The position numbers and the translations under genes are program-made. A DNA stretch of 5,515 bases from an uncultured Oscillospiraceae bacterium (GTDB lineage Bacteria > Bacillota > Clostridia > UBA1212 > UBA1255): positions 1 through 5,515 of the forward strand of contig CABQCN010000112.1 of the NCBI GenBank assembly GCA_902462635.1. The letters are read 5' to 3'. This document shows positions 1 to 5,515 of this stretch, piece by piece. The notes under the pieces were generated by a model. The model was not told the DNA's origin. It saw nothing but the letters and a program-made list of their open reading frames with translations, and ran no database searches. The first letter of the stretch is position 1. Each line of letters starts with the position of its first letter.

Positions 1-882
1 AACAACACTGTTCTTTCCATTAAAATTGTTTGTGATATTAACGATGTCTCCAGGACCGTTCGTTTTCGTAATTTCCGCAATTTCAAGCGTGATATCCGTC
101 GTTCCGATAGACGTCGTCTTATCTAAAATTTTGAACTTAAGAGTAATGACGACTCCGTTTTTATTCGAACTATTTACGTTCGCCCAAGAAAGAACATACG
201 GATTGTTGTCTATACTTTGACCAAACGTAAACATCCCTTTAAAAAGATCGGTTTCTTCCGCTTCGAGTAATTTTAATTTATCAGCATCATATCCGACTCT
301 TAAACGGAAATAAGAAATTTCCGGGTTATTATTAATCGATACGTTTACTACAATTTCATCGCCAATCGTACCTTCTGCATCGCTAAGCGTAAACTCCGGC
401 TTTACCGATACGATTTCCACTTTGCCGTTGATGGTTGCCACCGTAACATCCTGCAAAGCCTGATTGTTGCAGTCCGCGCATTCCACCGTAACGTCCGTGC
501 TTCCGCTTGCAGCATTTTCGTTGATTTCAAACGTCAATTTCGCAATCGCGCCATTTCCGTTGAAATTGCCGGCGCTTGCCCATGTCAATACATATGGATT
601 ATATGTATAATTCTCGCTTGCGGTAAATCTGGCGTCGCCTAATCCGCCTAAATCTTCCGCCGCCGTTAAAGTCATAACATCTTTGTCATAACCAATTCTC
701 AACTTCAGGAAACTGATTCCCGGATTATTGGCCATCGTCAAAGTCACTTCAACGGTGTTTCCCGCAGTTCCCTGCACCGTACTGGCTTGCACTGTCGCAT
801 CTCCGTCTGCAAAAATACCGAACATTCCCATAGACGTAACACAAACAAACAAGGCCAGAACAATTGAAACCATTCTCTTCAT
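1..882 (-). CDS. Secreted protein with two tandem cohesin domains (scaffoldin-like), 3' end missing
   Basis: This is the N-terminal 294 residues of a protein whose frame is open to base 1, so its C-terminus lies outside the window. Residues 1-25 form a signal peptide: basic MKR, a hydrophobic core, and a likely cut after IFA. Two cohesin-type beta-sandwich repeats follow at about residues 30-157 and 163-290. They share GT-G at the start of the domain, NNP-I---LR-GYD, then NPYVL-WA, a G-rich turn with L-F, and G-TD(V/I)T(V/L)E. Cohesins bind dockerin modules, and two dockerin proteins are encoded just upstream on the same strand, which supports a scaffoldin role. Cohesin 1 alone carries a CxxC pair (C135, C138). 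The start at 880-882 is 8 nt from a GGAGG; Met4 (871-873) is too far from it. Whether more cohesins, a dockerin or a cell-wall anchor follow cannot be seen. The cohesin assignment is strong; its specificity is inferred. Confidence 0.92.
   Translation of the reverse strand, partial: MKRMVSIVLALFVCVTSMGMFGIFADGDATVQASTVQGTAGNTVEVTLTMANNPGISFLKLRIGYDKDVMTLTAAEDLGGLGDARFTASENYTYNPYVLTWASAGNFNGNGAIAKLTFEINENAASGSTDVTVECADCNNQALQDVTVATINGKVEIVSVKPEFTLSDAEGTIGDEIVVNVSINNNPEISYFRLRVGYDADKLKLLEAEETDLFKGMFTFGQSIDNNPYVLSWANVNSSNKNGVVITLKFKILDKTTSIGTTDITLEIAEITKTNGPGDIVNITNNFNGKNSVV
13..795 (-). repeat. Tandem duplication of the cohesin domain
   Basis: Two diverged copies of about 128 residues each: copy 1 at roughly 412-795 and copy 2 at roughly 13-396. 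They align over their whole length at protein level, with NPYVLTWA matching NPYVLSWA and LRIGYD matching LRVGYD. They are clearly different elsewhere, so this is an old duplication and not a recent one. Domain edges are approximate. Confidence 0.85.
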
Positions 883-890
883 AATTTTTG

Positions 891-897
891 CCTCCGT
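891..897 (-). promoter_or_regulatory. Ribosome binding site of the cohesin gene
   Basis: The minus strand reads ACGGAGG, with GGAGG 8 nt before the ATG at 880-882. This fixes Met1 as the start in preference to the in-frame Met4. The surrounding AAACGGAGG is identical to that of the multi-module dockerin gene. Confidence 0.85.
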
Positions 898-913
898 TTT
901 ACTTGATACAGAT

Positions 914-939
914 CCTGCAACCCCGTTTGGGGCTGCAGG
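914..939 (-). promoter_or_regulatory. GC-rich leader hairpin before the cohesin gene
   Basis: On the minus-strand RNA, CCUGCAGCCCC pairs with GGGGUUGCAGG around an AAAC loop, giving 11 pairs of which one is G-U. On the plus strand that same position would be an A-C mismatch, so the structure fits minus-strand RNA better. It ends 16 nt before the ACGGAGG ribosome binding site. No U-tract follows, so it is not a typical intrinsic terminator. A role in mRNA stability, processing or translation control is possible but not shown. Confidence 0.6.
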
Positions 940-944
940 CAAAA

Positions 945-960
945 CTCATTTTATAATGAG
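945..960 (-). promoter_or_regulatory. AT-rich 6-bp hairpin followed by TTTT in the cohesin leader
   Basis: CTCATT pairs perfectly with AATGAG around a 4-nt loop, and on the minus strand the stem is followed directly by TTTT (941-944). This has the layout of an intrinsic terminator, but the stem is short with only two G-C pairs and the U run is only four long, so it would be weak. It lies downstream of both the preceding gene's stop and the cohesin promoter. Confidence 0.35.
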
Positions 961-986
961 GGTATCCCAATTCTCAGGATGGATTC

Positions 987-1015
987 ATTATATCTTATTT
1001 TCTCCCGAATGTCCA
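987..1015 (-). promoter_or_regulatory. SigA-type promoter of the cohesin gene
   Basis: The minus strand carries TGGACA (1010-1015), a 17-nt spacer, and a perfect TATAAT (987-992). The -35 matches the TTGACA consensus at 5 of 6 positions and the spacing is optimal. Transcription should begin near 980, giving a leader of about 98 nt that contains the two hairpins at 914-939 and 945-960. The promoter sits within 50 nt of the stop codon of the preceding gene, so the cohesin gene can be expressed on its own. Confidence 0.75.
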
Positions 1016-1034
1016 ATCCAAATCATGCCAACTT

Positions 1035-4000
1035 TCAAGCGGCCGTTTGGGGACCAAGCTCAACCTCCCAATCTGCCATATATTGCAGCAGGAGCGTTGC
1101 GTCTTTACCGTCCACTACACCGTCACAATTGACATCCGCATTCAGTTCGTCTATCTCGACATCCCACTCCGCAAGATACTGCAGTAAGAGGGTAACGTCT
1201 GTGCCGTCGACTTTATCGTCTCCGTCTACATCACCGATGATATAATAGATTGATGCCGTTACCGTACCAAGTTCCGGGATTTCAACTTCCTCGGTAAATC
1301 CGATTGTATTCGGTCCCGCAACAAAAGTCGGGGCGCCTTCCGGTCTCGTCGCCGCATCCCCTACGAGGAAAGCACCGACGAATATGCCCTTGTTGATTGT
1401 AATCGTGGCATTATCATTTAATTTCAACGCATTATTCGCAGAATAATATAATCCGTCATTGATGATGATTTCACCGGCAGCCGTTCTATTCTGTACCGCA
1501 GAACTTACAGCCGTAATGAAGCAGTTGTTGATCGTTACTTTACCGGCTCTTACAAATACGCCGTCACAGCCGCTTGCAGTTCCGACGATCATAATTTCAT
1601 TCAGCGTCAACTCGGCAGTGGAGCCGGCAGGCAATTCGATAACATCAGACGTGCTGCTTGTTATAACGCCCGTCTTTTCTTCGCTGGAATCGTTGATCGT
1701 AACGTTCCCGCCTTTAATAGACAGACCGCCGTCCCAGGTAAATCCGTTCAGATCGATCGTATATTCGCCATCCTCAATTGTAAGCGTCCCGGCAATATCG
1801 CCTGCGAGCTTATACTCTCCCGGCTGGCTGATTTCATCAAGAGAGGTGACGCTGACCGGACCCTCTTCCACCGTAAATACGATCTTGCTTGATTCCACGT
1901 CATACCAGCTGCCGCCGCCGAGAATCAGGACATGATATGTTCCGGGAGCAAGCGTGGCAAGGCTCTCTGCGGTGCTCTGAACCTGATAGAAAATCTTATT
2001 GGTCTCATTATAAGCCACATCCAAAGAGGAGTGCAGCGCGGTCCTGTCGTTGCCGGAGACTTTATTGTTGATATCGTTGAAAACAACCGTTCCGTTTCCG
2101 CCGATATACGCATATTGTATGGATGTCGGTCCGCCTGGTTCGCCATACGTCGATTCCGCGCCGGCATAAATGCAGAGCCAGTCGCTGTTTTCTCTTACGG
2201 CGCCATTATAAGTAACTTTGATCGGTTCGCCTACGGCGTACGTCGTTTTGTTAGTTGAAATGGTTTTCTCCGCAACGGGAGGCGTATACTGAGTAAGTTT
2301 TATATTATCGACATATAAAGTCTCGGCACGCGTTCCCAAACCAATTGTAGACTGCGTTGAAATCAAAGCATTTTCAACCGTCTCCAGAACTGCTCCCGAA
2401 GCGTCGAGGATCTGCGCCTTGCTATAGTATTTTTCAGAATACATAGGGCTTTCCGTCATTTTTGCATTCGCATAAGTAACCTTCGCAAATAATGTGCCAT
2501 CTATATAAAAACTGATCGTACCCGCATCATCGTCAACAACTTTATAAGAATGGAACACCGCCGCATTCTCAATAACATTTTCAAAAATATGCCCTTTCAC
2601 CTGCAGTTTATTTAAATCATTATCAAAATATTTGACAAAAATTTCGATTCCCTGCTTGCCACTGTCCAAATTTCTGAAGGAAAAACCGACGCCGGTCGTT
2701 CCCGTCGTACTATTCTGAGAATCGGCCCTGGCCCCGTCATTTTCATAAAGAGGAATACTTCCTTCCGCTCCCGATCTGACATAAAAACCACAGAAATTTT
2801 TACCCGCTACATTTGCCTTCAGATCAAAAGAAATTTCGCTGGCGCCTTTCCATCTGTCATCAAATTTTGCCTGCGAGAAGAAATGGAATCCCGCGCTGTT
2901 GTCCTCCATAACTTTTATGAAAGAACCGCCTGTTTCCACCAAAGCCGTGGGAGTCCATTGCGAGCGGAAAGGATTGGCGCCTCCGCCATAGGGAGTTAAT
3001 AAATCATAACCGGCTTCCAGAGCATCAAAATCAAACGTATATTCCGGAACCTTTTCCAATGCATTCGGAATTACTTCCGTCCGCTCCGGCGGATCCATAT
3101 CGTTTAACGTATATCTTTCACAATATTCCGTGTCATAAGCCTGCGCGTCCGCTTCGCTCTTGAAAAACGCAACGTATGCAAAACGGACTTCTTTATCGAT
3201 CGCATTTCCCGGAAGCAATCTTACCATTGTAATCGGATCGCTGCCTACTCCGGTAAAACTGGTGGTTACATCATAGATCTTAAGATGCCACGCATTATCG
3301 GCCAGCATGTCCGGTGTTGTATAGGAACCCGGTTGGCCGAATGAAAGTTTTGCAGTGGCGATATAATGGTTGTTCCCCTCGATTTTCGTGTTGGATGCGC
3401 ATGCATATTTAACCGCCATATATTTGTAATCGCTGGGAACGTTCAGGCCCACGATTCCAAAATAAGGATCCTGCGGATTGCCGGCCTTCGTGATTACGCT
3501 GACATATTCGCCGCCTTCGGAAGGGGTGATTTCAACACAGCTTTGCAGGGCGATGGCCGTTTCGGATAATTTGTAAGCGTGCGTATCGTCGGATTCAAAC
3601 GGCAGTTCCGGCGCCTTTGCCGTAAAGGTAGCAAATAAAAATTTACTGTTATCCGGTCTCTTTATGTACAGCCGGATGGTGGAGCGTGTGCCCTCTACAT
3701 GTGCGGCCGCTAGCGCATCCTTAATATTCACGTCAAAACGCGAGAAGAATGTCGCATCCGCATATGCCCCTTTGATTGCATTGACAACGCCCTCTTCCGC
3801 CGCAATCATCGGGATTTCGCCTTCCGCCCCGTCATTGATCGTATAAACCAATGTGGAGCTTGCGTCGAATACTCCTCCGATCCAGCCAGTCGCCCTTGCT
3901 TCATCCCCTTTATTATACTCAAAAGCTCTCGTTACCGGGGCCGTCGCGCCGATTGCGGGACCAAACGCCTCATCAAATGTCGCGATGAAAGCATCAGCAG

Positions 4001-4082
4001 GACTCGCCGCCACGAGCGACCAGCCCGCAAAGGTTGTCAGTATCATAGCCATGACAACCAACAATGAAACAGTTCTTTTCAT
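1035..4082 (-). CDS. Secreted multi-module protein with LamG-like, Ig-like, beta-helix and C-terminal dockerin modules
   Basis: A complete 1015-residue protein. Residues 1-31 are a signal peptide ending ADA. Residues of about 46-158 and 168-325 look like two beta-sandwich modules of a kind common in large clostridial secreted proteins (for example GWIGGVFD, SRFDVNI, YKYMAVKYA, VRFAYVAFFKSEADA); I cannot name the family. About 348-598 resembles a LamG/concanavalin-like lectin fold, with FYIDGTLFAKV and a closing LYVDNIKLTQY. About 604-738 is Ig-like (TNKTTYAVGEPIKVTYNG). About 744-945 has short repeating beta strands typical of a right-handed beta-helix (LTIEDGEYTIDLNG, VTINNCFI, EIIINDGLYY, ITINKGIF). 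Residues 948-1010 are a type I dockerin with two calcium loops. I see no recognisable hydrolase signature, though a beta-helix can hide a lyase. It is likely exported and docked on a cohesin such as the one encoded next. A GGAGG lies 7 nt before the ATG. Export and docking are well supported; ligand and activity are unknown. Confidence 0.93.
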   Translation of the reverse strand: MKRTVSLLVVMAMILTTFAGWSLVAASPADAFIATFDEAFGPAIGATAPVTRAFEYNKGDEARATGWIGGVFDASSTLVYTINDGAEGEIPMIAAEEGVVNAIKGAYADATFFSRFDVNIKDALAAAHVEGTRSTIRLYIKRPDNSKFLFATFTAKAPELPFESDDTHAYKLSETAIALQSCVEITPSEGGEYVSVITKAGNPQDPYFGIVGLNVPSDYKYMAVKYACASNTKIEGNNHYIATAKLSFGQPGSYTTPDMLADNAWHLKIYDVTTSFTGVGSDPITMVRLLPGNAIDKEVRFAYVAFFKSEADAQAYDTEYCERYTLNDMDPPERTEVIPNALEKVPEYTFDFDALEAGYDLLTPYGGGANPFRSQWTPTALVETGGSFIKVMEDNSAGFHFFSQAKFDDRWKGASEISFDLKANVAGKNFCGFYVRSGAEGSIPLYENDGARADSQNSTTGTTGVGFSFRNLDSGKQGIEIFVKYFDNDLNKLQVKGHIFENVIENAAVFHSYKVVDDDAGTISFYIDGTLFAKVTYANAKMTESPMYSEKYYSKAQILDASGAVLETVENALISTQSTIGLGTRAETLYVDNIKLTQYTPPVAEKTISTNKTTYAVGEPIKVTYNGAVRENSDWLCIYAGAESTYGEPGGPTSIQYAYIGGNGTVVFNDINNKVSGNDRTALHSSLDVAYNETNKIFYQVQSTAESLATLAPGTYHVLILGGGSWYDVESSKIVFTVEEGPVSVTSLDEISQPGEYKLAGDIAGTLTIEDGEYTIDLNGFTWDGGLSIKGGNVTINDSSEEKTGVITSSTSDVIELPAGSTAELTLNEIMIVGTASGCDGVFVRAGKVTINNCFITAVSSAVQNRTAAGEIIINDGLYYSANNALKLNDNATITINKGIFVGAFLVGDAATRPEGAPTFVAGPNTIGFTEEVEIPELGTVTASIYYIIGDVDGDDKVDGTDVTLLLQYLAEWDVEIDELNADVNCDGVVDGKDATLLLQYMADWEVELGPQTAA
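1053..1241 (-). other. Dockerin module of the multi-module protein
   Basis: Two F-hand-like repeats cover residues 948-1010. Calcium ligands in repeat 1 are D951, D953, D955 and D962; in repeat 2 they are D983, N985, D987 and D994. Each repeat is followed by a LLLQY helix and a WDVE or WEVE tail. The residues at the usual cohesin-recognition positions 10 and 11 are G-T in repeat 1 and G-K in repeat 2. D956 replaces the usual glycine in loop 1. Confidence 0.93.
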
Positions 4083-4089
4083 AAAAATA

Positions 4090-4096
4090 CCTCCGT
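4090..4096 (-). promoter_or_regulatory. Ribosome binding site of the multi-module dockerin gene
   Basis: The minus strand reads ACGGAGG, with GGAGG 7 nt before the ATG at 4080-4082. It supports this start, which also gives an intact signal peptide. Confidence 0.85.
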
Positions 4097-4129
4097 TTAT
4101 ATTATCATCATAATAAAAATTTCATATAT

Positions 4130-4143
4130 GACAATGTGTTGTC
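4130..4143 (-). promoter_or_regulatory. Inverted repeat at the predicted transcription start of the multi-module gene
   Basis: GACAA and TTGTC flank a 4-nt spacer and form a perfect 5-bp inverted repeat. It starts 3 bp downstream of the -10 box and spans the expected start site near 4140. The position fits an operator or a small 5' hairpin, but five base pairs in an AT-rich gap could arise by chance. Confidence 0.3.
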
Positions 4144-4146
4144 TCT

Positions 4147-4175
4147 ATAATATCAAGAACTCAGATCAGTGTCAA
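4147..4175 (-). promoter_or_regulatory. SigA-type promoter of the multi-module dockerin gene
   Basis: The minus strand has a perfect TTGACA (4170-4175), a 17-nt spacer and TATTAT (4147-4152), which matches TATAAT at 5 of 6. The expected start is near 4140, leaving a leader of about 58 nt. It lies in the AT-rich 171-bp gap after the LRR gene, where I see no good intrinsic terminator for that upstream gene. Confidence 0.8.
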
Positions 4176-4253
4176 TCATTTTTTATTTTTAAATCATCAT
4201 TTCTTCTCTATTTGTCAATAATTTAACATTTATAAAGCTTTCTGCCAGTCATT

Positions 4254-5456
4254 TCAAGTTTTTCCCAATTCCACGTCCCATTCTGCCAAATATTGTAAAA
4301 TAATACTGATATCGATCCCGTTGATTACTCCGTCGCAATTCACGTCGGCGGCCGCAAGATCGAGTTCCGTCTCCCACTCCGCAAGATACTGGAGCAGCAG
4401 AATGGCGTCGATCCCGTTGACTTCGCCGTTCCGGTCCACATCTCCAAACAGGAACGAGAGGATGATATATGGCAAATTATTTCGCTGCACGTATTCCAGC
4501 GCATACGAGTCTTCGCTTACATAGACCGTTTCCAGATTCAAACAGCCCTCAAATAAATAATTACCGATAAAATACGTACTCTCCGGGATCCGTACCGTTT
4601 TCAGTCCGGCGCATCCGTTGAAGACATTGTCTCCGAGGAAATAAGCCCCCTCCGGAATCGTAAAATGTTCCAGAGAAGAACAGCCGTAAAACGCACCCCA
4701 ATAAATTTCAAAGGATTCGCCGACGTTTGCGAATTTCACCGTCTTTAAATTTTCACAGCCGGTAAAGGCGCCGTTATAAATTTGAGACGGACTGCCTGCC
4801 GAAGCGATGCTTTCCAGCGCGGTGCAGCCCTCAAACGCGTAATCCTCGATATAAATCGTTTTGTTCCGAAGCTGGATATTCTCCAGACTGGCGCAGCCGC
4901 GGAAAGCCTTTTCATAGATTCCCTCCAGGGCGGCCGGGAAAACCGCTTCCCGCAAAGAAACGCATCCGGAGAATACATAACGATCGATTCTGTCTATTTG
5001 TCCGGGGATCTCGATCCGTTCCAGCGCCGTACAATTTTCAAATGCGCTTCCGCCAATCGCCGAAAGAGACTCCGGCAAATCGGCGGTCCTCATTGCGGAA
5101 CAGTTTTTGAACGCGCCGATTCCCAGGGATACTACGCCTTCCGGAATTTCGACATCGGTAAGAGAGGCGCAGTATTCGAACGCATAATCCCCGATCCGCA
5201 AGACGCTTTCCGGGAGAACGACCGCCGTAATCCGCTGACATCCCAAAAACGCTTCCGGCCCGATTTCACGGACCGGAACCCCGCCAAGTTCGGACGGAAC
5301 GTCGACAACCGTATCGCGCCCCGTATATTTTGTGAGGACCGCCCCGCCGTCTTCCGTAAACTCATAGTCGAAATGATCCGCGGCGCCGCAGGTAATCATC
5401 ATTATAGAAAAATAAAATACCCCGAATAATAAAAATGCGTATAAAAATTTTCGCAT
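4254..5456 (-). CDS. Secreted BspA-like leucine-rich-repeat protein with C-terminal dockerin
   Basis: A complete 400-residue protein. Residues 1 to about 26 are a signal peptide (MRK, then a hydrophobic core, likely cut around CGAA). Residues 31-68 are the N-terminal cap usual in BspA-type LRR proteins (YEFTEDGGA, then V-EIGPEAF). Residues 69 to about 323 hold 11 LRR_5-type units, each opening with (A/V/L)F-x-x-C. Residues 337-397 are a type I dockerin with two calcium loops. BspA-like LRRs are known as adhesion and protein-recognition surfaces, and the dockerin should tether this one to a cohesin. The cohesin protein encoded two genes downstream is the natural candidate, by inference. The start is set by GGAGGGG 5 nt before the ATG. 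The signal peptide contains a cysteine (MITC), but it is not a good lipobox. There is no catalytic domain. Confidence 0.95.
   Translation of the reverse strand: MRKFLYAFLLFGVFYFSIMMITCGAADHFDYEFTEDGGAVLTKYTGRDTVVDVPSELGGVPVREIGPEAFLGCQRITAVVLPESVLRIGDYAFEYCASLTDVEIPEGVVSLGIGAFKNCSAMRTADLPESLSAIGGSAFENCTALERIEIPGQIDRIDRYVFSGCVSLREAVFPAALEGIYEKAFRGCASLENIQLRNKTIYIEDYAFEGCTALESIASAGSPSQIYNGAFTGCENLKTVKFANVGESFEIYWGAFYGCSSLEHFTIPEGAYFLGDNVFNGCAGLKTVRIPESTYFIGNYLFEGCLNLETVYVSEDSYALEYVQRNNLPYIILSFLFGDVDRNGEVNGIDAILLLQYLAEWETELDLAAADVNCDGVINGIDISIILQYLAEWDVELGKT
4266..4448 (-). other. Dockerin module of the LRR protein
   Basis: Two calcium loops lie at residues 337-397: D339, D341, N343 and D350 in the first, and D371, N373, D375 and D382 in the second. 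Recognition positions 10 and 11 are G-I in both repeats. That near-perfect internal symmetry is the feature linked in known dockerins to dual-mode cohesin binding. The tails (LLLQYLAEWETEL and ILQYLAEWDVEL) match the other dockerin closely. Confidence 0.94.
4542..5252 (-). repeat. Array of 11 BspA-type leucine-rich repeats with a 23-residue period
   Basis: The (A/V/L)F-x-x-C landmark falls at residues 69, 92, 115, 138, 161, 184, 207, 230, 255, 278 and 301. The spacing is exactly 23 residues (69 nt) except for one step of 25 between units 8 and 9. A typical unit runs AF-GC--L--V-IPE followed by I---. Units are diverged at DNA level, so this is an old, functionally constrained array and not a recent tandem expansion. 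The coordinates run from the first landmark to the last; the final unit extends about 18 residues further. Confidence 0.93.
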
Positions 5457-5461
5457 CCGTG

Positions 5462-5470
5462 CCCCTCCGT
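5462..5470 (-). promoter_or_regulatory. Ribosome binding site of the LRR gene
   Basis: The minus strand reads ACGGAGGGG, ending 5 nt before the ATG at 5454-5456. It shares ACGGAGG with the other two genes and supports this start. Confidence 0.85.
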
Positions 5471-5496
5471 CTTTTTATTTTTAATACAACGTTTTT

Positions 5497-5505
5497 ATTA
5501 TATCA
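5497..5505 (-). promoter_or_regulatory. Extended -10 promoter element of the LRR gene
   Basis: The minus strand reads TGATATAAT, a perfect TATAAT with the TG of an extended -10. The matching -35 would fall beyond the right edge of the window at about 5520. Transcription would start near 5490, leaving a leader of roughly 34 nt. Confidence 0.65.
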
Positions 5506-5515
5506 CATATATAGC

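Noticed and set aside
728..1132. Open plus-strand frame of 134 codons across the cohesin start and gap
   Set aside because: It is antisense to two well-supported coding regions, has no protein family resemblance, and crosses a promoter and two hairpins that make sense on the other strand.
1925..2258. Overlapping plus- and minus-strand frames inside the multi-module gene
   Set aside because: They are shadows within the Ig-like region, with no ribosome binding site evidence or domain signal.
4213..4218. Second TTGACA on the minus strand upstream of the multi-module gene
   Set aside because: At 17 nt spacing the only -10 candidate is GATTTA, a poor match; the TTGACA at 4170-4175 has a far better partner.
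4234..4241. AAAGCTTT palindrome after the LRR gene as a terminator
   Set aside because: It has no loop, no GC-rich stem and no U-tract; it is just a palindrome in AT-rich DNA.
5384..5395. Possible lipobox (MITC) in the LRR protein signal peptide
   Set aside because: The residue before the cysteine is threonine, not G/A/S, and no L is at -3; a normal signal peptidase I cut after CGA or CGAA is more likely.
4782..5429. Open plus-strand frame of 215 codons opposite the LRR array
   Set aside because: The length comes from the periodic codon pattern of the LRR gene on the minus strand; the translation is arginine-rich and shows no recognisable domain.

Overview
The window reads as a Gram-positive, anaerobic Clostridia-type (Firmicutes/Bacillota) genome or metagenome contig. 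The clues are strong GGAGG ribosome binding sites, SigA-type promoters of the TTGACA/TATAAT class, short AT-rich intergenic gaps, and three secreted proteins built from cohesin, dockerin, LamG-like, beta-helix and BspA-like leucine-rich-repeat modules. Genus cannot be assigned from this sequence alone.

All three genes lie on the minus strand, so the locus is transcribed from right to left. First (4254-5456) comes a 400-residue secreted protein: an 11-unit BspA-type LRR array with a C-terminal dockerin. Second (1035-4082) comes a 1015-residue secreted multi-module protein: two N-terminal beta-sandwich-like regions, a LamG/concanavalin-like region, an Ig-like region, a beta-helix and a C-terminal dockerin. 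Third (1-882) comes the N-terminal 294 residues of a secreted protein that starts with two tandem cohesin domains and runs off the left edge. That third gene is the obvious receptor (scaffoldin-like) partner for the two dockerins.

Each gene has its own credible SigA promoter: an extended -10 at 5497-5505 for the LRR gene, TTGACA-17-TATTAT at 4147-4175 for the multi-module gene, and TGGACA-17-TATAAT at 987-1015 for the cohesin gene. Each also has an ACGGAGG-type ribosome binding site. The cohesin gene has a leader of about 98 nt holding two hairpins, one of them an 11-bp GC-rich stem. I found no convincing intrinsic terminator after either dockerin gene, so read-through along the row is possible.

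Taken together this looks like a small cellulosome-like cohesin-dockerin system whose visible dockerin clients are adhesion or recognition proteins, with no recognisable polysaccharide-degrading enzyme. Its job is more plausibly surface display or substrate/host/partner recognition than fibre hydrolysis. That last step is inference. There are no RNA genes, mobile elements or CRISPR arrays that I can support, and no gene-free stretch longer than 300 bases.
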